Shown here: positions 53,038 through 64,000 of the stretch, one piece after another
Numbering within the stretch: position 1 is the stretch's first letter
How the letters are laid out: every line of letters begins with the position of its first letter
Source: Muricea muricata
Taxonomy: Eukaryota > Cnidaria > Anthozoa > Malacalcyonacea > Plexauridae
DNA length: 64,000 nt
Reading direction: 5' to 3'
Assembly (NCBI GenBank): GCA_963855995.1
Contig: OY979716.1
Span: 89,243,042-89,307,041, forward strand
Notes under the pieces: model-generated
The model's database searches: none
Told to the model about the DNA's origin: nothing
What the model saw: the letters and a program-made list of their open reading frames with translations, nothing else
Translations under genes and position numbers: made by a program

Positions 53038-55456
53038 TATTTATTTTGGTGAAAAGTTATAATATATGTGACAAAAGAAACGTCAATAAATACACGTATA
53101 TTAGTGAGAATATACTGTAGTTAATTATTGAAATAATGAAATTGACACAAGAATTCATAATCTTGAAATTTTCCACAACAACAAATATTCTCATATATAG
53201 CTGTAGCTATCACATGTACACGCAGTAGAGCGGTGTGGTGAATTTCGTATACTAGTTTTTCTAAATTTGAATATCAAATGGAAATCGAAGACCAGATGGC
53301 GCTGTTTTCAGTTCTTCTCGCAAATCCCGCAAGATGAACAAGTGGATATCCTGTCATACCCGCGTTGCTTTGCAGAGTTTATTCTTCACTGAATATTTGA
53401 ATGTCTATACATACGCTTATCGTACATGCATGCGTTTTAGCGGGGAATGCATTATACATGCAATTAGCATATTAATCAGTGTTCATAATGACCGGCAACG
53501 TAAACGGGTCACCATTTAAAACTCTCAAAATTACACATCTGAGTTCTCTTCTACAAGGTTTGTTGACTAATATACTTAAACATTGATAAGTTATTCACCA
53601 AATTCTGGAATTTTAAATGGTTTGAAGTTTGCATACGCTGAATAAGCGGCGGATCACCACTGTGATCCGAGGAAATATGAAATAATACATTATTATGTAA
53701 TATATTTTTTTTTGTTTGAACGGGTCACCATTGCACAATCGGCTCGTATTATGTTAGTTTCTAAAAAATTATGGAAGCGTCTACTTTACCATGGTACTAC
53801 GGTACAAACCTCAGATCTTATGTATTTAATGTGCGGCCAATGTACTCTCTTCAGTTGTTTTGGCACTTGTATTAAACGGTGACCCGTTGTGGTGATGCGT
53901 TAATTTAAATTAATTATTCAGAACTGTCTAACTGACACCACTGACACAGTGACAGAGGTGGTATACACAGTGCATTGCATGTTCATGTTTCACAAATACT
54001 TATTAAGTATATAATTGTTAATTTAGTTGTTAATCGGCCTTTTAGACCGCTTTGGTTTGTTCGTCAAATACGCGCAGTCATATGAGTATAGATGAATATA
54101 ATTATTTTTTAAGCAGTCCGTTTAACAGTCAGTTCATATTATATTGTACGCGTTTTATTGTCAACATATACATTGTCGATATAATTATATACAACGTGAA
54201 AGTACTTGGCTGTTTGATAGTTCTAATGTCTTAAACGCTGTCCTTTCCTCTTAATGATTTCTTCAACGCGATTTGGCATTGAGGCAATTGTGTTATTTGC
54301 TACTTCTATGGGTGAAGATTGAATTGTAGAGATAACTCTATATTTAATTTCTTCGCATGTTTCCTTCGTGGTTTACGATCGTATAGCTTGCTTACGCAAT
54401 GCGTCTGAAACTAGTTTAATATTCTCAATGTGGTTTAGGTCGGGACTTCTCGGAGGTATTTTTAGAAGCTCACAGTTTGCCCGATCCATTGCTGCACAAG
54501 CCATTGCTGAATTCTGACTTGTATCTCCGTCTTGTAACCATAATCGCATTTGCCTTTATCTGCAACGGCAAACATGCTTTCAAAGTTCTCGTCCGAATAA
54601 AATTGGAAAAGCAACGGCCATCTAACTTGTCATAAGCTAATTTGCATATGGCCACGCCCTTGTCATAACTTAGAGCTACCATCAGCTTTACCACTCGACC
54701 ACCACTCTCAGTTTTTTGACCCTTCGCGGTACATCCTGGTGTTAGTCCTTCGCTTCTCTTGTCCCATACCCTGGCTTTGGGTGCAAAGGCTTGATCCAGG
54801 GGATTTCTCTTATACGCAAATCCCGTTCCGTCGAGGTAAAACACAATATCTTGAGTCCATACGTCGTGAGAATATTCTTTTTGCATTCTCCCTGTCAAAA
54901 ATCTCCTCTTTTTCATGTCAGCTTTTGTTAACAGACCTTTTTTCCGAGCTTGTAGATAGTAATAGCCCTCTTTATTTAGGAAACGTTAAATTGTAATCTT
55001 TGAAATGTACATGTGTTGATATACGCAAGTGGGGTCATTATCAGGCGTTCTGGATTAAACGCCTTCAGCGTCATAACTTCCTACACCTACGGTACTTGTG
55101 CAGATTTATTGTTGAAATACAATCCCTTGCAAAATAAAACGTGCCATCCGGATTTTGTAAGGTTTATCCCCCTTCCCCCCATGCAATGTTGCGATTTGAA
55201 GTTGAAATTAAAAAGGAAGGCCTGAAACGGTGCTAACAATCACTAAACAACATTGAGAAGGGTGCGGGAGCATGAAGTGTCTCGTTTATTTTGCATACGA
55301 TTGTCTAAAATAGGGACGTTTGGAATGCACACTTGGCGCATCTTAATTGTGTAAGATGCAAGTGTAAATTAAAAGTAATAAAACGAGTAAATTTTATTGA
55401 GAATCATTCCAAAATGTGAACACACATGGTTTGAAGAGTAACACCTATGTATTTTA
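53038..55456 (+). repeat. Repeat unit 23
   Basis: Full length. G at 54799 (offset 1762). Confidence 0.97.
54223..55054 (-). pseudogene. Tc1/mariner-type transposase relic, unit 23
   Basis: Same lesions, Lys allele. Catalytic codons at 54830, 54529, 54424. Silent Leu change from G at 54799. Confidence 0.88.
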
Positions 55457-57875
55457 TATTTATTTTGGTGAAAAGTTATAATATATGTGACAAAAGAAAC
55501 GTCAATAAATACACGTATATTAGTGAGAATATACTGTAGTTAATTATTGAAATAATGAAATTGACACAAGAATTCATAATCTTGAAATTTTCCACAACAA
55601 CAAATATTCTCATATATAGCTGTAGCTATCACATGTACACGCAGTAGAGCGGTGTGGTGAATTTCGTATACTAGTTTTTCTAAATTTGAATATCAAATGG
55701 AAATCGAAGACCAGATGGCGCTGTTTTCAGTTCTTCTCGCAAATCCCGCAAGATGAACAAGTGGATATCCTGTCATACCCGCGTTGCTTTGCAGAGTTTA
55801 TTCTTCACTGAATATTTGAATGTCTATACATACGCTTATCGTACATGCATGCGTTTTAGCGGGGAATGCATTATACATGCAATTAGCATATTAATCAGTG
55901 TTCATAATGACCGGCAACGTAAACGGGTCACCATTTAAAACTCTCAAAATTACACATCTGAGTTCTCTTCTACAAGGTTTGTTGACTAATATACTTAAAC
56001 ATTGATAAGTTATTCACCAAATTCTGGAATTTTAAATGGTTTGAAGTTTGCATACGCTGAATAAGCGGCGGATCACCACTGTGATCCGAGGAAATATGAA
56101 ATAATACATTATTATGTAATATATTTTTTTTTGTTTGAACGGGTCACCATTGCACAATCGGCTCGTATTATGTTAGTTTCTAAAAAATTATGGAAGCGTC
56201 TACTTTACCATGGTACTACGGTACAAACCTCAGATCTTATGTATTTAATGTGCGGCCAATGTACTCTCTTCAGTTGTTTTGGCACTTGTATTAAACGGTG
56301 ACCCGTTGTGGTGATGCGTTAATTTAAATTAATTATTCAGAACTGTCTAACTGACACCACTGACACAGTGACAGAGGTGGTATACACAGTGCATTGCATG
56401 TTCATGTTTCACAAATACTTATTAAGTATATAATTGTTAATTTAGTTGTTAATCGGCCTTTTAGACCGCTTTGGTTTGTTCGTCAAATACGCGCAGTCAT
56501 ATGAGTATAGATGAATATAATTATTTTTTAAGCAGTCCGTTTAACAGTCAGTTCATATTATATTGTACGCGTTTTATTGTCAACATATACATTGTCGATA
56601 TAATTATATACAACGTGAAAGTACTTGGCTGTTTGATAGTTCTAATGTCTTAAACGCTGTCCTTTCCTCTTAATGATTTCTTCAACGCGATTTGGCATTG
56701 AGGCAATTGTGTTATTTGCTACTTCTATGGGTGAAGATTGAATTGTAGAGATAACTCTATATTTAATTTCTTCGCATGTTTCCTTCGTGGTTTACGATCG
56801 TATAGCTTGCTTACGCAATGCGTCTGAAACTAGTTTAATATTCTCAATGTGGTTTAGGTCGGGACTTCTCGGAGGTATTTTTAGAAGCTCACAGTTTGCC
56901 CGATCCATTGCTGCACAAGCCATTGCTGAATTCTGACTTGTATCTCCGTCTTGTAACCATAATCGCATTTGCCTTTATCTGCAACGGCAAACATGCTTTC
57001 AAAGTTCTCGTCCGAATAAAATTGGAAAAGCAACGGCCATCTAACTTGTCATAAGCTAATTTGCATATGGCCACGCCCTTGTCATAACTTAGAGCTACCA
57101 TCAGCTTTACCACTCGACCACCACTCTCAGTTTTTTGACCCTTCGCGGTACATCCTGGTGTTAGTCCTTCGCTTCTCTTGTCCCATACCCTGGCTTTGGG
57201 TGCAAAGGCTTGATCCAAGGGATTTCTCTTATACGCAAATCCCGTTCCGTCGAGGTAAAACACAATATCTTGAGTCCATACGTCGTGAGAATATTCTTTT
57301 TGCATTCTCCCTGTCAAAAATCTCCTCTTTTTCATGTCAGCTTTTGTTAACAGACCTTTTTTCCGAGCTTGTAGATAGTAATAGCCCTCTTTATTTAGGA
57401 AACGTTAAATTGTAATCTTTGAAATGTACATGTGTTGATATACGCAAGTGGGGTCATTATCAGGCGTTCTGGATTAAACGCCTTCAGCGTCATAACTTCC
57501 TACACCTACGGTACTTGTGCAGATTTATTGTTGAAATACAATCCCTTGCAAAATAAAACGTGCCATCCGGATTTTGTAAGGTTTATCCCCCTTCCCCCCA
57601 TGCAATGTTGCGATTTGAAGTTGAAATTAAAAAGGAAGGCCTGAAACGGTGCTAACAATCACTAAACAACATTGAGAAGGGTGCGGGAGCATGAAGTGTC
57701 TCGTTTATTTTGCATACGATTGTCTAAAATAGGGACGTTTGGAATGCACACTTGGCGCATCTTAATTGTGTAAGATGCAAGTGTAAATTAAAAGTAATAA
57801 AACGAGTAAATTTTATTGAGAATCATTCCAAAATGTGAACACACATGGTTTGAAGAGTAACACCTATGTATTTTA
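55457..57875 (+). repeat. Repeat unit 24
   Basis: Full length, majority alleles; lies between two copies carrying 1762G. Confidence 0.97.
56642..57473 (-). pseudogene. Tc1/mariner-type transposase relic, unit 24
   Basis: Same lesions, Lys allele. Catalytic codons at 57249, 56948, 56843. Confidence 0.88.
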
Positions 57876-60294
57876 TATTTATTTTGGTGAAAAGTTATAA
57901 TATATGTGACAAAAGAAACGTCAATAAATACACGTATATTAGTGAGAATATACTGTAGTTAATTATTGAAATAATGAAATTGACACAAGAATTCATAATC
58001 TTGAAATTTTCCACAACAACAAATATTCTCATATATAGCTGTAGCTATCACATGTACACGCAGTAGAGCGGTGTGGTGAATTTCGTATACTAGTTTTTCT
58101 AAATTTGAATATCAAATGGAAATCGAAGACCAGATGGCGCTGTTTTCAGTTCTTCTCGCAAATCCCGCAAGATGAACAAGTGGATATCCTGTCATACCCG
58201 CGTTGCTTTGCAGAGTTTATTCTTCACTGAATATTTGAATGTCTATACATACGCTTATCGTACATGCATGCGTTTTAGCGGGGAATGCATTATACATGCA
58301 ATTAGCATATTAATCAGTGTTCATAATGACCGGCAACGTAAACGGGTCACCATTTAAAACTCTCAAAATTACACATCTGAGTTCTCTTCTACAAGGTTTG
58401 TTGACTAATATACTTAAACATTGATAAGTTATTCACCAAATTCTGGAATTTTAAATGGTTTGAAGTTTGCATACGCTGAATAAGCGGCGGATCACCACTG
58501 TGATCCGAGGAAATATGAAATAATACATTATTATGTAATATATTTTTTTTTGTTTGAACGGGTCACCATTGCACAATCGGCTCGTATTATGTTAGTTTCT
58601 AAAAAATTATGGAAGCGTCTACTTTACCATGGTACTACGGTACAAACCTCAGATCTTATGTATTTAATGTGCGGCCAATGTACTCTCTTCAGTTGTTTTG
58701 GCACTTGTATTAAACGGTGACCCGTTGTGGTGATGCGTTAATTTAAATTAATTATTCAGAACTGTCTAACTGACACCACTGACACAGTGACAGAGGTGGT
58801 ATACACAGTGCATTGCATGTTCATGTTTCACAAATACTTATTAAGTATATAATTGTTAATTTAGTTGTTAATCGGCCTTTTAGACCGCTTTGGTTTGTTC
58901 GTCAAATACGCGCAGTCATATGAGTATAGATGAATATAATTATTTTTTAAGCAGTCCGTTTAACAGTCAGTTCATATTATATTGTACGCGTTTTATTGTC
59001 AACATATACATTGTCGATATAATTATATACAACGTGAAAGTACTTGGCTGTTTGATAGTTCTAATGTCTTAAACGCTGTCCTTTCCTCTTAATGATTTCT
59101 TCAACGCGATTTGGCATTGAGGCAATTGTGTTATTTGCTACTTCTATGGGTGAAGATTGAATTGTAGAGATAACTCTATATTTAATTTCTTCGCATGTTT
59201 CCTTCGTGGTTTACGATCGTATAGCTTGCTTACGCAATGCGTCTGAAACTAGTTTAATATTCTCAATGTGGTTTAGGTCGGGACTTCTCGGAGGTATTTT
59301 TAGAAGCTCACAGTTTGCCCGATCCATTGCTGCACAAGCCATTGCTGAATTCTGACTTGTATCTCCGTCTTGTAACCATAATCGCATTTGCCTTTATCTG
59401 CAACGGCAAACATGCTTTCAAAGTTCTCGTCCGAATAAAATTGGAAAAGCAACGGCCATCTAACTTGTCATAAGCTAATTTGCATATGGCCACGCCCTTG
59501 TCATAACTTAGAGCTACCATCAGCTTTACCACTCGACCACCACTCTCAGTTTTTTGACCCTTCGCGGTACATCCTGGTGTTAGTCCTTCGCTTCTCTTGT
59601 CCCATACCCTGGCTTTGGGTGCAAAGGCTTGATCCAGGGGATTTCTCTTATACGCAAATCCCGTTCCGTCGAGGTAAAACACAATATCTTGAGTCCATAC
59701 GTCGTGAGAATATTCTTTTTGCATTCTCCCTGTCAAAAATCTCCTCTTTTTCATGTCAGCTTTTGTTAACAGACCTTTTTTCCGAGCTTGTAGATAGTAA
59801 TAGCCCTCTTTATTTAGGAAACGTTAAATTGTAATCTTTGAAATGTACATGTGTTGATATACGCAAGTGGGGTCATTATCAGGCGTTCTGGATTAAACGC
59901 CTTCAGCGTCATAACTTCCTACACCTACGGTACTTGTGCAGATTTATTGTTGAAATACAATCCCTTGCAAAATAAAACGTGCCATCCGGATTTTGTAAGG
60001 TTTATCCCCCTTCCCCCCATGCAATGTTGCGATTTGAAGTTGAAATTAAAAAGGAAGGCCTGAAACGGTGCTAACAATCACTAAACAACATTGAGAAGGG
60101 TGCGGGAGCATGAAGTGTCTCGTTTATTTTGCATACGATTGTCTAAAATAGGGACGTTTGGAATGCACACTTGGCGCATCTTAATTGTGTAAGATGCAAG
60201 TGTAAATTAAAAGTAATAAAACGAGTAAATTTTATTGAGAATCATTCCAAAATGTGAACACACATGGTTTGAAGAGTAACACCTATGTATTTTA
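57876..60294 (+). repeat. Repeat unit 25
   Basis: Full length. G at 59637 (offset 1762). Confidence 0.97.
59061..59892 (-). pseudogene. Tc1/mariner-type transposase relic, unit 25
   Basis: Same lesions, Lys allele. Catalytic codons at 59668, 59367, 59262. Silent Leu change from G at 59637. Confidence 0.88.
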
Positions 60295-62713
60295 TATTTA
60301 TTTTGGTGAAAAGTTATAATATATGTGACAAAAGAAACGTCAATAAATACACGTATATTAGTGAGAATATACTGTAGTTAATTATTGAAATAATGAAATT
60401 GACACAAGAATTCATAATCTTGAAATTTTCCACAACAACAAATATTCTCATATATAGCTGTAGCTATCACATGTACACGCAGTAGAGCGGTGTGGTGAAT
60501 TTCGTATACTAGTTTTTCTAAATTTGAATATCAAATGGAAATCGAAGACCAGATGGCGCTGTTTTCAGTTCTTCTCGCAAATCCCGCAAGATGAACAAGT
60601 GGATATCCTGTCATACCCGCGTTGCTTTGCAGAGTTTATTCTTCACTGAATATTTGAATGTCTATACATACGCTTATCGTACATGCATGCGTTTTAGCGG
60701 GGAATGCATTATACATGCAATTAGCATATTAATCAGTGTTCATAATGACCGGCAACGTAAACGGGTCACCATTTAAAACTCTCAAAATTACACATCTGAG
60801 TTCTCTTCTACAAGGTTTGTTGACTAATATACTTAAACATTGATAAGTTATTCACCAAATTCTGGAATTTTAAATGGTTTGAAGTTTGCATACGCTGAAT
60901 AAGCGGCGGATCACCACTGTGATCCGAGGAAATATGAAATAATACATTATTATGTAATATATTTTTTTTTGTTTGAACGGGTCACCATTGCACAATCGGC
61001 TCGTATTATGTTAGTTTCTAAAAAATTATGGAAGCGTCTACTTTACCATGGTACTACGGTACAAACCTCAGATCTTATGTATTTAATGTGCGGCCAATGT
61101 ACTCTCTTCAGTTGTTTTGGCACTTGTATTAAACGGTGACCCGTTGTGGTGATGCGTTAATTTAAATTAATTATTCAGAACTGTCTAACTGACACCACTG
61201 ACACAGTGACAGAGGTGGTATACACAGTGCATTGCATGTTCATGTTTCACAAATACTTATTAAGTATATAATTGTTAATTTAGTTGTTAATCGGCCTTTT
61301 AGACCGCTTTGGTTTGTTCGTCAAATACGCGCAGTCATATGAGTATAGATGAATATAATTATTTTTTAAGCAGTCCGTTTAACAGTCAGTTCATATTATA
61401 TTGTACGCGTTTTATTGTCAACATATACATTGTCGATATAATTATATACAACGTGAAAGTACTTGGCTGTTTGATAGTTCTAATGTCTTAAACGCTGTCC
61501 TTTCCTCTTAATGATTTCTTCAACGCGATTTGGCATTGAGGCAATTGTGTTATTTGCTACTTCTATGGGTGAAGATTGAATTGTAGAGATAACTCTATAT
61601 TTAATTTCTTCGCATGTTTCCTTCGTGGTTTACGATCGTATAGCTTGCTTACGCAATGCGTCTGAAACTAGTTTAATATTCTCAATGTGGTTTAGGTCGG
61701 GACTTCTCGGAGGTATTTTTAGAAGCTCACAGTTTGCCCGATCCATTGCTGCACAAGCCATTGCTGAATTCTGACTTGTATCTCCGTCTTGTAACCATAA
61801 TCGCATTTGCCTTTATCTGCAACGGCAAACATGCTTTCAAAGTTCTCGTCCGAATAAAATTGGAAAAGCAACGGCCATCTAACTTGTCATAAGCTAATTT
61901 GCATATGGCCACGCCCTTGTCATAACTTAGAGCTACCATCAGCTTTACCACTCGACCACCACTCTCAGTTTTTTGACCCTTCGCGGTACATCCTGGTGTT
62001 AGTCCTTCGCTTCTCTTGTCCCATACCCTGGCTTTGGGTGCAAAGGCTTGATCCAAGGGATTTCTCTTATACGCAAATCCCGTTCCGTCGAGGTAAAACA
62101 CAATATCTTGAGTCCATACGTCGTGAGAATATTCTTTTTGCATTCTCCCTGTCAAAAATCTCCTCTTTTTCATGTCAGCTTTTGTTAACAGACCTTTTTT
62201 CCGAGCTTGTAGATAGTAATAGCCCTCTTTATTTAGGAAACGTTAAATTGTAATCTTTGAAATGTACATGTGTTGATATACGCAAGTGGGGTCATTATCA
62301 GGCGTTCTGGATTAAACGCCTTCAGCGTCATAACTTCCTACACCTACGGTACTTGTGCAGATTTATTGTTGAAATACAATCCCTTGCAAAATAAAACGTG
62401 CCATCCGGATTTTGTAAGGTTTATCCCCCTTCCCCCCATGCAATGTTGCGATTTGAAGTTGAAATTAAAAAGGAAGGCCTGAAACGGTGCTAACAATCAC
62501 TAAACAACATTGAGAAGGGTGCGGGAGCATGAAGTGTCTCGTTTATTTTGCATACGATTGTCTAAAATAGGGACGTTTGGAATGCACACTTGGCGCATCT
62601 TAATTGTGTAAGATGCAAGTGTAAATTAAAAGTAATAAAACGAGTAAATTTTATTGAGAATCATTCCAAAATGTGAACACACATGGTTTGAAGAGTAACA
62701 CCTATGTATTTTA
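60295..62713 (+). repeat. Repeat unit 26
   Basis: Full length, majority alleles. Confidence 0.97.
61480..62311 (-). pseudogene. Tc1/mariner-type transposase relic, unit 26
   Basis: Same lesions, Lys allele. Catalytic codons at 62087, 61786, 61681. Confidence 0.88.
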
Positions 62714-64000
62714 TATTTATTTTGGTGAAAAGTTATAATATATGTGACAAAAGAAACGTCAATAAATACACGTATATTAGTGAGAATATACTGTAGTTAA
62801 TTATTGAAATAATGAAATTGACACAAGAATTCATAATCTTGAAATTTTCCACAACAACAAATATTCTCATATATAGCTGTAGCTATCACATGTACACGCA
62901 GTAGAGCGGTGTGGTGAATTTCGTATACTAGTTTTTCTAAATTTGAATATCAAATGGAAATCGAAGACCAGATGGCGCTGTTTTCAGTTCTTCTCGCAAA
63001 TCCCGCAAGATGAACAAGTGGATATCCTGTCATACCCGCGTTGCTTTGCAGAGTTTATTCTTCACTGAATATTTGAATGTCTATACATACGCTTATCGTA
63101 CATGCATGCGTTTTAGCGGGGAATGCATTATACATGCAATTAGCATATTAATCAGTGTTCATAATGACCGGCAACGTAAACGGGTCACCATTTAAAACTC
63201 TCAAAATTACACATCTGAGTTCTCTTCTACAAGGTTTGTTGACTAATATACTTAAACATTGATAAGTTATTCACCAAATTCTGGAATTTTAAATGGTTTG
63301 AAGTTTGCATACGCTGAATAAGCGGCGGATCACCACTGTGATCCGAGGAAATATGAAATAATACATTATTATGTAATATATTTTTTTTTGTTTGAACGGG
63401 TCACCATTGCACAATCGGCTCGTATTATGTTAGTTTCTAAAAAATTATGGAAGCGTCTACTTTACCATGGTACTACGGTACAAACCTCAGATCTTATGTA
63501 TTTAATGTGCGGCCAATGTACTCTCTTCAGTTGTTTTGGCACTTGTATTAAACGGTGACCCGTTGTGGTGATGCGTTAATTTAAATTAATTATTCAGAAC
63601 TGTCTAACTGACACCACTGACACAGTGACAGAGGTGGTATACACAGTGCATTGCATGTTCATGTTTCACAAATACTTATTAAGTATATAATTGTTAATTT
63701 AGTTGTTAATCGGCCTTTTAGACCGCTTTGGTTTGTTCGTCAAATACGCGCAGTCATATGAGTATAGATGAATATAATTATTTTTTAAGCAGTCCGTTTA
63801 ACAGTCAGTTCATATTATATTGTACGCGTTTTATTGTCAACATATACATTGTCGATATAATTATATACAACGTGAAAGTACTTGGCTGTTTGATAGTTCT
63901 AATGTCTTAAACGCTGTCCTTTCCTCTTAATGATTTCTTCAACGCGATTTGGCATTGAGGCAATTGTGTTATTTGCTACTTCTATGGGTGAAGATTGAAT
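62714..64000 (+). repeat. Repeat unit 27, cut by window end
   Basis: Only the first 1,287 bp lie in the window. All visible variable sites carry the majority allele. Confidence 0.97.
63899..64000 (-). pseudogene. Tc1/mariner-type transposase relic, unit 27 (C-terminal end only)
   Basis: The last 33 codons and stop of the relic, cut by the window edge. Identical to the corresponding part of the other copies. Confidence 0.85.

Larger units (their letters stand above)
1..64000. repeat. Macrosatellite array, 2,419-bp unit, 26 full copies plus one partial
   Basis: The same sequence recurs head-to-tail at exactly 2,419-bp spacing through the window, except for one 2,238-bp unit (unit 4). Units start at 1, 2420, 4839, 7258, 9496 and then every 2,419 bp to 62714, where the last copy is cut by the window end. 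Substitutions relative to the majority sequence are very few: about 18 base differences were noticed by eye in 64 kb. No flanking DNA is seen, so true array length, boundaries and natural unit phase are unknown. A unit this long that contains a transposon relic fits a macrosatellite or complex satellite of a eukaryotic genome. Near-identity implies recent amplification or strong homogenisation. An assembly artefact cannot be excluded from sequence alone, but the shared variants and the deletion argue against simple copying of one unit. Confidence 0.97.

Noticed and set aside
1-64000. CRISPR array or prokaryotic operon repeats
   Set aside because: Repeats are 2.4 kb with no variable spacers, and there are no prokaryotic genes or ribosome-binding patterns.

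Overview
The whole 64-kb window is one tandem array. A unit of 2,419 bp repeats head-to-tail, giving 26 complete copies plus the first 1,287 bp of a 27th. No flanking single-copy DNA is visible at either end, so the array continues in both directions and the unit start used here (position 1) is arbitrary. Copies are almost identical: reading across the window I found seven single-base variable sites (unit offsets 244, 559, 568, 864, 1405, 1677, 1762) and one length change, a 181-bp deletion in unit 4. This is a eukaryotic, almost certainly animal, macrosatellite. It is AT-rich, has no prokaryotic gene organisation, and contains a metazoan-type Tc1/mariner transposase relic. I cannot name the species; an invertebrate is most likely.

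Each unit has three parts. (1) Offsets 1-1185 contain no recognisable gene. They hold a CTCF-like motif at 255-267, a cluster of CGG[G/A]TCAC motifs in both orientations between 468 and 849, a perfect hairpin at 613-632 and AT-rich palindromes. (2) Offsets 1186-2017, minus strand, are the decayed remains of a Tc1/mariner-superfamily DD34E transposase. The catalytic Asp, Asp and Glu codons can all be located, but two frameshifts and two in-frame stops break the gene, and the same lesions occur in every copy. (3) Offsets 2018-2419 are non-coding. They include a 168-bp segment bounded by 13/14-bp inverted repeats, which the unit-4 deletion removes, and a nested multi-stem inverted-repeat region at 2282-2376.

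No intact gene, RNA gene or active mobile element is supported. The transposase was already dead before amplification, so the array grew by recombination and not by transposition. Shared variants record how: units 8-9 and 10-11 carry the same two-unit haplotype order, and units 4/6 and 23/25 also share variants at a two-unit spacing. This suggests recent duplication in two-unit steps. All four allele combinations of sites 559 and 1677 are present, pointing to exchange or gene conversion within units. The most interesting possibilities are the macrosatellite itself with a possible insulator motif in every repeat, and the hairpin-bounded deletion.
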